Positions 28,327-36,871 of a DNA stretch of 64,000 bases are shown here, in pieces. Location: NCBI RefSeq assembly GCF_037811135.1, contig NZ_CP149130.1:302501-366500 (forward strand), given 5' to 3'. Position 1 is the stretch's first letter; every line of letters begins with the position of its first letter. The position numbers were made by a program, and so were the translations under genes. This DNA comes from Aeromonas rivipollensis. Its GTDB lineage: Bacteria; Pseudomonadota; Gammaproteobacteria; Enterobacterales; Aeromonadaceae. The notes beneath the pieces are model-generated. The model saw nothing but the letters and a program-made list of their open reading frames with translations. It had not been told where the DNA came from and did not search any database.

Positions 28327-29139
28327 ATGACCGACAGGGATGTGACAGTGACAGAGCGATTGAGGGAACAGGGGCTGGCCGATGGCCGCAGCCCCTCCAA
28401 GTGCGAACAGATTTGCCAGACCCTGCGCCGCTATATCGGCAGCGGCCAGCTGGGGGCCGGGCAGCAACTGCCCGCCGAACGGGCCCTGAGCGAGCGCTTC
28501 GCCACCACCCGCATCACCATCAAGGAGGCGCTCTCGAGCCTCGAAGCGGATGGCCTTATCTACCGGGCCGAGCGGCGTGGCTGGTTCGTGGCGCCGCCCC
28601 GCCTCACCTACGATCCCGCCATCCACACCCACTTTCACCAGTGGATCGGCGAGCAGCAACGTACCGCCGAAACCCGGGTGCTGGCCCACGGCAGCGAGCT
28701 GGCCAGCAGCGAACTGTGTCGCTGGATGGGGCTGGCGCCCTTCACCCCGCTCTATGAAATCCGCCGCCAGCGACTGATCGACGGCCGCCCTGTGCTCCAC
28801 GTCAGTCACCATCTGCTGGCCAGCCGCTTTCCCGATATCGCCAGAGCGCCCCTGGCGAGCTCCCTCACCGAGCTCTATCAGCAGCGCTATGGCATAGGCC
28901 AGGGCGGGGCCAGTCTCGAGATCACCCCCTCGGCGGCGCGCGGTGTCATCGCCCGTGCCCTCAATCTGGCGGAGGGCAGCGCCGTGCTCAGACTGGTGCG
29001 GGTCAACTACGACGAGAAAGGGGCGCTGGTGGATTGCGATATAGAGCACTGGCGGCCGGATGCCATTCGTATCTGTCTGGATACCCGGACGTTGCAGCCG
29101 GTCCTGGACAGATCGCAGAAGGTTCAACTCACAGACTAG
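28327..29139 (+). CDS. phnR: GntR/HutC-family regulator PhnR
   Basis: 270 residues from the ATG at 28327; downstream GTGs at 28342 and 28348 are alternatives. The N-terminal winged helix (QLGAGQQLPAERALSERFAT, then TRITIKEALSSLEADGLIYR) is of the GntR type, followed by a UTRA ligand domain (~100-260). ERRGWFVAPPRLTYDPAIHT and the ending DCDIEHWRPDAIRI closely match Salmonella PhnR, regulator of 2-aminoethylphosphonate uptake. It is divergent from phnS, with a Pho box between them. A ~100 bp copy of its 3' end follows directly. Confidence 0.88.
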   Translation: MTDRDVTVTERLREQGLADGRSPSKCEQICQTLRRYIGSGQLGAGQQLPAERALSERFATTRITIKEALSSLEADGLIYRAERRGWFVAPPRLTYDPAIHTHFHQWIGEQQRTAETRVLAHGSELASSELCRWMGLAPFTPLYEIRRQRLIDGRPVLHVSHHLLASRFPDIARAPLASSLTELYQQRYGIGQGGASLEITPSAARGVIARALNLAEGSAVLRLVRVNYDEKGALVDCDIEHWRPDAIRICLDTRTLQPVLDRSQKVQLTD

Positions 29140-29148
29140 CGGGACACA

Positions 29149-29247
29149 AGAGCACTGACGGGCACAGTGGCCATTCGCATCTGTCTGGATACCCGGGCGT
29201 TGCAGCCGGCCTTGGGCAGATCGCAGAAAATTCAGCTCACGGAGTAG
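29149..29247 (+). repeat. Tandem duplicate of the phnR 3' end
   Basis: 29170-29247 repeats 29062-29139 (the last 26 codons including the stop) at an offset of exactly 108 bp, with ~90% identity by eye. Weaker similarity continues to 29149 with a 2-bp indel. The copy keeps an open frame and a TAG stop but has no start, so it is a non-coding remnant. Confidence 0.85.
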
Positions 29248-29262
29248 ACCTCAACTAACAGA

Positions 29263-29282
29263 GCGGATCCCGCAGGATCCGC
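29263..29282 (-). terminator. Hairpin after the XRE regulator gene
   Basis: GCGGATCCCGCAGGATCCGC is a perfect 8-bp stem six bases after the stop codon of the minus-strand regulator. There is no good T run, so it may be only a weak terminator or transcript-stabilising hairpin. Confidence 0.5.
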
Positions 29283-29287
29283 CGGGA

Positions 29288-30052
29288 TCAGTTGTCGATA
29301 TTGGGGATAAGGTCGTCGAAGCTCTGGTAGCCGCAGTCCGCCAGTTGCAGCGACATTGTGTAGGTCTTGCTGCCCTCCCGCTGGCCGATGGCGGGGCGGT
29401 TTAGCTTGAGCTCCTGATGCCAGTACTCCTTCATGCGATCGATGAGGGCCATGGCCTCGCTCTCGTCCAGGTGGAGCTGGCACAGGGCCATGTAGTTGTT
29501 GGACTTGTGCATGTTCTCCACCAGATAGTCCCCCAGCACCGACATGGCCTGCCGTGCCTGCTGGCGGGCGAAGCGACTGTGCTGCTCGAAGCTGATCCGC
29601 TCGCTGATGAGGAAGTGGTAGCTGTTGTCGATACCGAGCTGCAATATGCCGAGTTTCTCCAGCTTGCGCAGATAGAGGTAGCAGGAGGCGTCGGTCAGGC
29701 CGTATTCCCGCTTGAGATCGATCAGTGTCTTGTCGCGCCAGAAGATGTTGGCGAGGAAGGCGTAGAGCCCCGGCTCCTTGTGAAATGCCTCGTCCTGCTC
29801 CTGGGTGAAGACGGCGCGGCGGCTCTGGGCGTCCTGGGTGCGATCCAGCAGCTCCTCGAACGACAGTCCCACCAGGTGACAGATCTCCAGCAGGGTGTCG
29901 AACGGCAGGGAGGGCTTGTTCATCATCCGCTTGATGGTAGCGATAGAGACCCCCATGGCTTCCGCCAGGGTCTGATAGCGGATCCCCTTGTCGGTCAGGG
30001 TCTTCTTCAGGGTGTCGAGAATGTGGTTGGCCAGGGTCTGGCTGTAGGTCAT
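29288..30052 (-). CDS. XRE-family transcriptional regulator
   Basis: 254 residues. An N-terminal Cro/C1 helix-turn-helix (YQTLAEAMGVSIATIKRMMN) covers residues ~20-70. A long helical C-terminal region of about 180 residues contains a second helix-turn-helix-like segment (REYGLTDASCYLYLRKLEKL) and no recognised enzymatic motif. The C-terminal part may be a dimerisation or ligand domain. Similar two-part XRE regulators occur widely in Aeromonas and Vibrio with unknown targets. It stands alone, and its upstream 430 bp is AT-rich and contains an orphan terminator on the other strand. Confidence 0.85.
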   Translation of the reverse strand: MTYSQTLANHILDTLKKTLTDKGIRYQTLAEAMGVSIATIKRMMNKPSLPFDTLLEICHLVGLSFEELLDRTQDAQSRRAVFTQEQDEAFHKEPGLYAFLANIFWRDKTLIDLKREYGLTDASCYLYLRKLEKLGILQLGIDNSYHFLISERISFEQHSRFARQQARQAMSVLGDYLVENMHKSNNYMALCQLHLDESEAMALIDRMKEYWHQELKLNRPAIGQREGSKTYTMSLQLADCGYQSFDDLIPNIDN

Positions 30053-30199
30053 GCAACTATTCCTTTATCTGCATTTTTAGTCGTGTCAGAAAGTGAGTGA
30101 TTTGTCTGTATCGGGCTCAATTTTTGACACCTAGAAAAACCAGAGGAGATACGTCCGGCGATAACGGCTGAAATGGCCTGACCAGTCACGGTGCAAGGT

Positions 30200-30412
30200 G
30201 GCAGATAATGACACTCGATGGTGCATATCCTTCAACCTTTCAACATTTTGCTGGTGATGCATATTACATCGCACATAATCCAACACGAATCGGATTCAAT
30301 ACCTTCCTGGTTGAGAAAACGATTGTTTGCTTCCAATTTAAGGGTTTTTTTAACCGCAAGGTTTTATTCTTTCCTGGCATTGAGCGGAACTCGCAAGAGG
30401 TCCGCTTTTTTT
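30200..30412 (+). ncRNA. Candidate small RNA ending at an orphan terminator
   Basis: Between two minus-strand genes lies a plus-strand intrinsic terminator (30383-30412) preceded by ~200 bp of AT-rich sequence with no credible protein gene. The one open frame runs through the terminator, so it is not a protein. An sRNA or a leaderless remnant would explain the terminator. The 5' end is a guess. Confidence 0.3.
30383..30412 (+). terminator. Orphan intrinsic terminator
   Basis: AGCGGAACT-CGCAAG-AGGTCCGCT stem followed by T7, in the plus-strand orientation while both flanking genes are on the minus strand. Confidence 0.75.
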
Positions 30413-30488
30413 CTTTTCTCCGAATTTGAGCCCGCCGTCAAGGAAGGGGCGCATTTTTTGGCACTTCCTGCACCGCCCTCCCGAGGGG

Positions 30489-31403
30489 TTATTCCCCCTT
30501 GCAGGGGAACAGCTTGGGGATCTCCCGTACCAGCCAGCTCTTGGCCTTGCCCATGGTATCCCGGCGCCACGCCAGCACGACCTGCACCTGATGACGATAC
30601 TCGGGGCCTATCACCTTGAGGCGTCCCGCCTTGATGTCCTCTTCTATCCAGCTCAGGGGCATGGTGCCGACGCCAATGCCCGCCAGCAGGGCATCGCGCT
30701 TCTCCCCCATGGTGCTGACGGTCAGGCGCGGCTGCTTGTCCAGCAGACGATAGGTGAGGGCGGGTTTGCGCCGCGCCGTGTCGGCGATGGCGATGGCGCG
30801 GTAGCGGCGCAGGGTCTCGTCCGCCAGGGGCTCGGGCTCCAGGTGCAGGGGGTGATCCGGGTGGGCGACATAGAGCATCACCTCCTCCTGCAAGGGCTGA
30901 TGCTTGATGCCCGTCATCATGATGTCGGGGTTGAGGGAGGAGATGAGCAGATCCGCCCGGCCATCTTCCAGACACTCCCAACTGCCCGCCAGCACCTCGG
31001 CCCGCAGCCGCAGCCGGGTATCCGTCTGTTCGGCCAGCCGCTCCACCAGGGGGTAGAGCGCCTGCAGCGGCACCAGGGCATCGACGGCGATGGTGATGTC
31101 GGTCTCCCAGCCCCGGGCCAGGGCCCGGGTCTCCCCCACCAGATGCTCGGCCGCCTCCAGCAGCAGACGGCCCTGCTCCAGCAACATGCGCCCGGCCGGG
31201 GTGAACTTGGTTCTGTGGCCGCTGCGATCAAACAGCATGGCGTCCAGCTCGTCTTCCAGCTTCTGCACCGTGTAGCTCAGTGCCGAGGGCACCTTGCCCA
31301 GCTCGTCGGCGGCCGCCGCGAAGCTGCCACGGCGGTCTATGGCGTCCAGCACCCGGATCGCCTCCAGGGTCAGCGCCCGCTCCTTGTTCGATTCCTTGGC
31401 CAT
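30489..31403 (-). CDS. yhaJ: LysR-family regulator YhaJ
   Basis: 304 residues. The N-terminal winged helix (EAIRVLDAIDRRGSFAAAAD, then ELGKVPSALSYTVQKLEDEL) and the substrate domain (IAVDALVPLQALYPLVERLA; LTVSTMGEKRDALLAGIGVG; the SWLVREIPKLF ending) match E. coli YhaJ closely. E. coli YhaJ activates yhaK and yqjF, which encode a pirin and a DoxX protein, in response to aromatic electrophiles. The same partners lie divergently here, so the regulatory circuit is probably conserved. An inverted repeat TTCAA-5-TTGAA sits 9 bp upstream of the start. Confidence 0.92.
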   Translation of the reverse strand: MAKESNKERALTLEAIRVLDAIDRRGSFAAAADELGKVPSALSYTVQKLEDELDAMLFDRSGHRTKFTPAGRMLLEQGRLLLEAAEHLVGETRALARGWETDITIAVDALVPLQALYPLVERLAEQTDTRLRLRAEVLAGSWECLEDGRADLLISSLNPDIMMTGIKHQPLQEEVMLYVAHPDHPLHLEPEPLADETLRRYRAIAIADTARRKPALTYRLLDKQPRLTVSTMGEKRDALLAGIGVGTMPLSWIEEDIKAGRLKVIGPEYRHQVQVVLAWRRDTMGKAKSWLVREIPKLFPCKGE

Positions 31404-31411
31404 ATCTAACC

Positions 31412-31426
31412 TTCAATTTTTTTGAA
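31412..31426 (-). promoter_or_regulatory. LysR-type box upstream of yhaJ
   Basis: TTCAATTTTTTTGAA is a perfect 5-bp inverted repeat (T-N11-A type). It lies just before the yhaJ start, a position suited to autoregulation. The assignment to YhaJ is inference. Confidence 0.45.
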
Positions 31427-31666
31427 CATGTTTGCCAGATTATCTCGCTAACAACTTAGGGCAAGTGACTTTAATATTCAATCAACGCTTAGGCAGGAAG
31501 GCCAGGCGGCCAAATAAAAGGTAGTTCCAGGCTGAGACATCACACAGAACGATGTCTGCTGTAGGTGAAAGAACAACACACTATTTGAATAACCTCTTGC
31601 ATGGATGCATTGATTCGGGCCAGACCGGCCTTGGCAATGACATAAAAACCAAGAGAGTGAATGAAC

Positions 31667-31993
31667 ATGAAAAACGTAATCAAGATGCTGGCTGTTGCAG
31701 GCCTGATGACCGCAGGTTTCGCCCAGGCTGCCGTACCGGCCGACATCAATGCCGCCCCGGGCGTGCTGTTCGTGAACTGGAACGCGACCGCCGCCATGGC
31801 TGGCAAGGCCAACCCCATGCTGGAGGTGCGCGATGAGTCTGGCGATCTGCTGGCATCGGTTCACGCCAGCCTGATGGGCACCCAGCAGGTCAAGATCCCG
31901 AGCCGCACCCAGGGCAACCTGACGGTCAGCCTGGGCAACGAAAGCAGCAGCTACCGCATCCCGTTCGGTCTGGGTGACGGTCGCCAGCGCTAA
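31667..31993 (+). CDS. Small secreted protein of unknown function
   Basis: 108 residues from the ATG at 31667 (GAGAG nine bases upstream; an ATG at 31661 is also possible). It has a clear signal peptide (KNVIKMLAVAGLMTAGFAQA, cut before AVPAD). The mature part is short, with a likely beta-rich fold (LEVRDESGDLLASVHAS, NLTVSLGNESSSYRIPFGLG). There are no cysteines. It is the first gene downstream of the divergent yhaJ promoter and precedes yhaK by 32 bp, so it may belong to the same regulon. I do not recognise the family. Confidence 0.75.
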   Translation: MKNVIKMLAVAGLMTAGFAQAAVPADINAAPGVLFVNWNATAAMAGKANPMLEVRDESGDLLASVHASLMGTQQVKIPSRTQGNLTVSLGNESSSYRIPFGLGDGRQR

Positions 31994-32025
31994 TCAACCC
32001 TTTAAAGGTATTGGAGGAGCACACC

Positions 32026-32712
32026 ATGATGAAATTGAGAGCCGCAGCTGAACGGGGTCATGCCAACTTCGGCTGGCTGGATGCACGCCACAGCTTCTCG
32101 TTCGGTCACTACTATGACCCGGACTGGATGGGGCACTCTGTCCTGCGGGTCATCAACCAGGATCTGGTGTCGCCGGGTGGCGGCTTCGCTACCCACCCTC
32201 ATGCCAACATGGAGATCCTCACCTGCGTGCTGAGCGGCACCATAGAGCACAGGGACAGCCTCGGCCATGCCGAGCAGATCCCGGCGGGGGATTTCCAGCT
32301 GATGAGCGCAGGGTCCGGCATCCGGCACAGCGAGTACAACCCCTCGCAGACCGAGCCCCTCTCCCTGTTGCAGATCTGGATAGAGCCGAACGAAGTCGGC
32401 ACTACCCCGGGTTATCAGCAGAAGAAGATAGCCACCCAGCCCGGGCTGACGCTGGTCGCGTCACCGGATGGGGAGGCAGGATCCTTCAGGATCCGCCAGC
32501 AGGCCCGCATCTGGCGACTGCAACTTGCCGAAGGGGAAACCCTCGAATGGGCATTGCAAGGGCGTCATGGTTACCTGCATATGATTTCAGGGGAGCTGAC
32601 TGGCAACGGTCTGGCTGCCCGACCCGGCGACGGTCTGCTCAGTCGCGATGAGGCGTCCTGGACGCTCACCGCCTCAGAGGGGAGTGAAGCCCTGCTGTTT
32701 GATCTGCCCTGA
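32026..32712 (+). CDS. yhaK: Pirin-family protein YhaK
   Basis: Start ATG 32026 has GGAGGA seven bases upstream, giving 228 residues. It is a bicupin pirin. The metal site is in FATHPHANMEIL (His-His-His), with Glu in SGIRHSEYN and the pirin block FSFGHYYDPDWMGHSVLRVI at the N-terminus. E. coli YhaK is a redox-sensitive cytosolic pirin under YhaJ control. The neighbours (yhaJ divergent, DoxX downstream) repeat the E. coli association. Quercetinase activity has been shown for some pirins; the substrate here is unknown. Confidence 0.92.
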   Translation: MMKLRAAAERGHANFGWLDARHSFSFGHYYDPDWMGHSVLRVINQDLVSPGGGFATHPHANMEILTCVLSGTIEHRDSLGHAEQIPAGDFQLMSAGSGIRHSEYNPSQTEPLSLLQIWIEPNEVGTTPGYQQKKIATQPGLTLVASPDGEAGSFRIRQQARIWRLQLAEGETLEWALQGRHGYLHMISGELTGNGLAARPGDGLLSRDEASWTLTASEGSEALLFDLP

Positions 32713-32796
32713 TAGATAAATCACGGCGAAATGAATGAGTTAACAATTAGCTCTTACACTGTTATTACCAAGATGGGTAATCAAAGGAATCTGACG

Positions 32797-33189
32797 ATGG
32801 ACAAGATGAAAGATGTGGCACTGCTGGCGGGTCGTATTTTGCTGGCGCTGATGTTCGTGATGGCAGGCTGGGGCAAGATCGGCGGTTACGCCGGTACCCA
32901 GGGTTACATGGAAGCCATGGGGGTGCCCGGGTTCATGCTGCCCCTGGTGATCCTGCTGGAGCTGGGTGGCGGTCTCGCCATAGTGCTGGGTCTCTTTACC
33001 CGCAGCATCTCGGTACTGCTGGCCGGTTTCACCCTGATGGCTGCCTTTATCTTCCACTATCAGCCTGCCGAACAGATGCAGATGCTGATGTTCATGAAGA
33101 ACCTCTCGGTGGCCGGTGGTTTCCTGGCCCTGGCGGCGGCCGGTCCTGGCGCCTTCAGCCTGGATGCCCGCCTCGGCAAGTGCTGGTAA
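32797..33189 (+). CDS. DoxX-family inner-membrane protein
   Basis: The ATG at 32797 has AAGGA eight bases upstream and gives 130 residues with four helices. The core AGRILLALMFVMAGWGKIGG and the glycine-rich LPLVILLELGGGLAIVLGLF are typical of DoxX proteins, and E. coli YqjF, a YhaJ target, is of this family. It is probably in one transcript with yhaK (84 bp gap). DoxX proteins are linked to redox or thiol stress; the function is otherwise unknown. A strong terminator follows. Confidence 0.88.
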   Translation: MDKMKDVALLAGRILLALMFVMAGWGKIGGYAGTQGYMEAMGVPGFMLPLVILLELGGGLAIVLGLFTRSISVLLAGFTLMAAFIFHYQPAEQMQMLMFMKNLSVAGGFLALAAAGPGAFSLDARLGKCW

Positions 33190-33221
33190 CACCTGATAGT
33201 TCAAGTTTTCCAACGCCTTTT

Positions 33222-33248
33222 AGCCGGTGCAGCAGCACCGGCTTTTTT
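33222..33248 (+). terminator. Terminator of the yhaK-DoxX unit
   Basis: AGCCGGTGC/GCACCGGCT hairpin followed by T6. Confidence 0.92.
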
Positions 33249-33418
33249 ATGCCTGCCAGGGGCGAATGCCGGTACTGTGACGAGGCCCTCCTGGTGACGG
33301 AAAGCGCCTTTTGCATCTTACCCCCCGATCCCCGACAATCCCATTTCGTGTGAAGTGACGGAAATGGCTCGCCTTTTCCGGCGCGCACCCCTCTTCATGA
33401 AATTGGCGGGAGTCGTCC

Positions 33419-36400
33419 ATGTTTACCCTCTACCACTCCAATCAGCTGGATCTGCTCAAGGAGCTGCTGGTGAGTCGCATCCGGCAGGCGCCCCTCTCTC
33501 ACCCCTTCGAGCACGAGCAGATCCTGGTGCAGAGTCCCGGCATGGCCCAGTGGCTCAAGCTGGAGCTGGCCAAGGCCTTTGGCATCGCCGCCAATATCGA
33601 CTTCCCGCTGCCAGCCAGCTTCATCTGGGAGATGTTCACCCAGGTGCTGGCAGACGTGCCGCGGCAGAGCCCCTACAACAAGGGATCCATGAGCTGGCAG
33701 CTGATGACCATTTTGCCTGCCTTGCTGGACAGGCCCGCCTTCGCCCCCCTCGCCGCCTATCTGGGTGGGAATGACGAGGATCCTGCCCAGGAGCCCGAGC
33801 AAGTGCGGCTCTGGCAGCTCTGCCAGAAGGTAGCGGATCTGTTCGACCAGTATCTGGTCTATCGGCCGGACTGGATCGCCCGTTGGGAAGAGGGGGAGGG
33901 CCTTGTCGGAACAGGAAGCCAGGAGCTGGCCGGGGTGAGCGGTCAGGATTGGCAGCCAGAACTGTGGCGCGAGCTGGTGGCCCGCACCCTGGCCCTCGCG
34001 CCCAGCGGCTACCACAGAGCCAACCTCTACGAGGAGTTTATCCACGAGCTGGCGCGCACCCGGGATCTGCCGGGCAAGCTGCCGCAACGGGTTTTCGTGT
34101 TCGGCATCTCGGCGCTGCCGCCACGCTATGTGGAGGCGCTGCTGGCCCTCGGCAGCCGACCCGAGGTGGAGGTGCACCTGTTCGTCACCAACCCCTGCCG
34201 CTACTACTGGGGAGATCTGCTGGACAGAAAAACCCTGGCGCGCCTCGAAACCAGGCTCAAGCCCGGTACCGACATCGAGACCCTGCAAGGGCCCGCCAAC
34301 CCGCTGCTCGCCTCCATGGGCAAGCTGGGGCGCGACTACCTGCATCAGCTGATGGAGTTGGAGGTGCCGCAAATCGAGGCCTTCGTCGATATCGACGAGG
34401 TGGATGAGCAGGGCAATGTCAGGCTGCTGCGCGCCATCCAGAAAGATGTGCTGGAGTTGGCAGAACGGGGCGCCGGTCAGTTCGACCTCGACAGCAGCCA
34501 TCACAAGAGCCCCATCAGCCCGGCGGATGGATCCCTGCAGATCCACGCCTGCCACGGCCCTATGCGGGAGCTCGAGGTGCTACACGACCGGCTGCTGGCG
34601 CTGTTCGAGCAGGATCCCTTTCTCACCCCGAAAGATGTGGTGGTGATGATGCCGGATGTGAACAGCTACGGCCCCTACATTCAGGCCGTCTTTGGCGCGC
34701 GCGGCCAGATCCCCTTTGCGGTCTCGGATAGGGCAGCGAGCCAGGAGAGCCCGCTGCTGCAAAGCTTCCTCGCCCTGCTCAAACTGCCCAACGCCCGCTT
34801 AGGCGCCGGCGAACTGCTCGCCATCCTCGAGGTGCCCGCCGTGCTGCGCCGGTTCGAGATGGATGACGACGAGTTCAACCAGCTGCGGGTCTGGGTGCAG
34901 GAGACCGGTATCCGCTGGGGGCTGGACGACGGCTACCCCGTCCGTTTCGATCTGCCGCCCATGTCCGGCAACAGCTGGCTGTTCGGCCTGCGCCGCATGC
35001 TGCTCGGTTTTGCCATGGGGGATGGGGAGCCGGTGGCGGGCATGTTGTTCTGCGCCGATCATGGTGCAGGGCAGCAGGGCGCTGTGGCCAGCATATTGCC
35101 CTGTGCCGATATCATGGGGGGTCAGCAGGGCCCCTTGGCCAGCATCTTGCCCTACGCCGAGATCGAGGGTCAGCAGGGACTGGCGCTCGGCAAGCTCGCC
35201 TGGTTCGTCGACTCCCTGGCCGAATTCTTGCCCCGGCTGCAACAGGCGCAGCCGCTGGCCGAGTGGAACGCCTGCCTGCTGGCGCTGCTGGAGCGCTTCT
35301 ATCTGGCCGACGAGGAGGAAGAGCGTCAGCTCCAGCTCATTCGCAGCCAGCTGGCCGACTGGCAGACCCAGCTCGGTGAGGCCCGTTTCGAGCAACCCAT
35401 CACCGCCGACCTGTTGCAGGACTACCTCGGCAGCGTGCTGGGGGAGTCCCGCTCCAGCCAGCGCTTCCTCGCCGGTCAGGTCAACTTCTGTACCCTGATG
35501 CCGATGCGCTCCATCCCCTTCAAGCAGGTCTGCCTGCTCGGCATGAACGACGGCGTCTACCCGCGCACCCTGGCCCCCATGGGCTTCGATCTGATGGCGG
35601 TGGCGGGGCGACGAGGTGACAGATCCCGCCGGGACGATGACCGCTACCTCTTCCTCGAGGCGCTGCTGAGCGCCCAGCAGGGGCTCTATATCAGCTATCA
35701 GGGCTTCAGCGCCCAGGACAACAGCGACAAGGTGCCCTCGGTGCTGCTGGCGGAGCTGATCGACTATGTGCGCCAGGGCTTCGTGCTGGCGGGGGATGAG
35801 GCGCTCGACGACGAAACCTCCGGCAAGCGGCTGCTCGAACATCTGATAGTGCCGCACCCGCTCACCCCCTACAGCCGCAACTACTTCTATCCGGAGGCGG
35901 GTTCGCGGCTCTTTACCTATGCCGCCGACTGGCTGCCCGCCCTCAATCCGGTGCGCGGCGCGGCCAACTTCCAGAGCGGCGAGCTGCCGTTGCCCCCCGA
36001 ATGGGGGAGAGAGCAGGGGTTGGAGCTGGCGGAGCTGCTGCGCTTCTATCGGCAGCCCACCAAGTATTTCCTCAACCGCCGCCTCAAGGTGTGGTTCGAG
36101 CTGAACGAAGCCAATATCGAGGATAGCGAGCCGTTCGAGCTGGACGGCTTGCAGCACTACCAGCTCAAGGCCCTGCTGCTCGATGCCCATCTGGCACAGG
36201 GTGACAGTGCCGTGCGTCGCGAGCGGTTGCAGCTCACCGGCCTGCTGCCGCAAGGCTGGTTCGGCAGCCTGCTGCTGGAGGATCTGGATGCCGAGATGGG
36301 CAAGCTGGCGGATCGCCTGCGTCCCTGGGTTGCCGAGAAGCAGGCGGTGGAGATCGATATCTCCCTGACCCAGGGCCAGCTGCAAGGGTGGATCGACACC

Positions 36401-36871
36401 CAGAAGGGACGCTTGCTGGTGGTCAAACCCGGCAGCTTCAACGGCAAGGATCTGCTGCTGGGCTGGATCCAGCACCTCTGCCTCTCATTGAGCTGCGCCC
36501 CCGGCGACACCCTGCTGTTCGATGCCAAGCAGAGTCTGCGCCTGCCAGCTCTTCCGGCCGAGGAGGCGCGCCCCAGGCTGGCGGCCCTGGTCTCCCTCTG
36601 GGCCCAGGGGATGAAGCGGCCGCTACCCTTCTTCCCCAACACCGCCTGGGATTGGCTCAAGGCGATCGAGAAGGATCCGGACAAACCGGAGGCGGCCGAC
36701 AAGGCGGCCCTCACCCGCTTCAACGGGGGCTACATGGTGACGGGGGAGGGGCAAGACGTTTACGTCGCCCGCTGCTTCCCCGAGCTGGATGACACCGTGT
36801 TGAGCCAGTTGCAGGCGCTGTCCCGCGAACACCTGACCCCGCTGCACCAGACCCTGGAGGAGCTGAAATAA
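33419..36871 (+). CDS. recC: Exodeoxyribonuclease V gamma chain RecC
   Basis: 1150 residues, slightly longer than the E. coli protein (~1120). RecC holds the RecBCD complex together and recognises Chi. Recognisable blocks are the N-terminal NQLDLLKELLVSRIRQAPLS and HEQILVQSPGMAQWLKLELA, a central FCTLMPMRSIPFKQVCLLGM, then NDGVYPR and RSRRDDDRYLFLEALLSA. An internal loop at about residues 540-587 carries three imperfect copies of a ~17-residue unit (QQGxxASILPxAxI); it lies between domains and accounts for most of the extra length. recB starts within the stop codon (TAATG). Confidence 0.96.
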   Translation: MFTLYHSNQLDLLKELLVSRIRQAPLSHPFEHEQILVQSPGMAQWLKLELAKAFGIAANIDFPLPASFIWEMFTQVLADVPRQSPYNKGSMSWQLMTILPALLDRPAFAPLAAYLGGNDEDPAQEPEQVRLWQLCQKVADLFDQYLVYRPDWIARWEEGEGLVGTGSQELAGVSGQDWQPELWRELVARTLALAPSGYHRANLYEEFIHELARTRDLPGKLPQRVFVFGISALPPRYVEALLALGSRPEVEVHLFVTNPCRYYWGDLLDRKTLARLETRLKPGTDIETLQGPANPLLASMGKLGRDYLHQLMELEVPQIEAFVDIDEVDEQGNVRLLRAIQKDVLELAERGAGQFDLDSSHHKSPISPADGSLQIHACHGPMRELEVLHDRLLALFEQDPFLTPKDVVVMMPDVNSYGPYIQAVFGARGQIPFAVSDRAASQESPLLQSFLALLKLPNARLGAGELLAILEVPAVLRRFEMDDDEFNQLRVWVQETGIRWGLDDGYPVRFDLPPMSGNSWLFGLRRMLLGFAMGDGEPVAGMLFCADHGAGQQGAVASILPCADIMGGQQGPLASILPYAEIEGQQGLALGKLAWFVDSLAEFLPRLQQAQPLAEWNACLLALLERFYLADEEEERQLQLIRSQLADWQTQLGEARFEQPITADLLQDYLGSVLGESRSSQRFLAGQVNFCTLMPMRSIPFKQVCLLGMNDGVYPRTLAPMGFDLMAVAGRRGDRSRRDDDRYLFLEALLSAQQGLYISYQGFSAQDNSDKVPSVLLAELIDYVRQGFVLAGDEALDDETSGKRLLEHLIVPHPLTPYSRNYFYPEAGSRLFTYAADWLPALNPVRGAANFQSGELPLPPEWGREQGLELAELLRFYRQPTKYFLNRRLKVWFELNEANIEDSEPFELDGLQHYQLKALLLDAHLAQGDSAVRRERLQLTGLLPQGWFGSLLLEDLDAEMGKLADRLRPWVAEKQAVEIDISLTQGQLQGWIDTQKGRLLVVKPGSFNGKDLLLGWIQHLCLSLSCAPGDTLLFDAKQSLRLPALPAEEARPRLAALVSLWAQGMKRPLPFFPNTAWDWLKAIEKDPDKPEAADKAALTRFNGGYMVTGEGQDVYVARCFPELDDTVLSQLQALSREHLTPLHQTLEELK

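Noticed and set aside
30208..30429. 73-codon plus-strand frame in the XRE-yhaJ gap
   Set aside because: It continues through a strong intrinsic terminator and has no family match or ribosome site.
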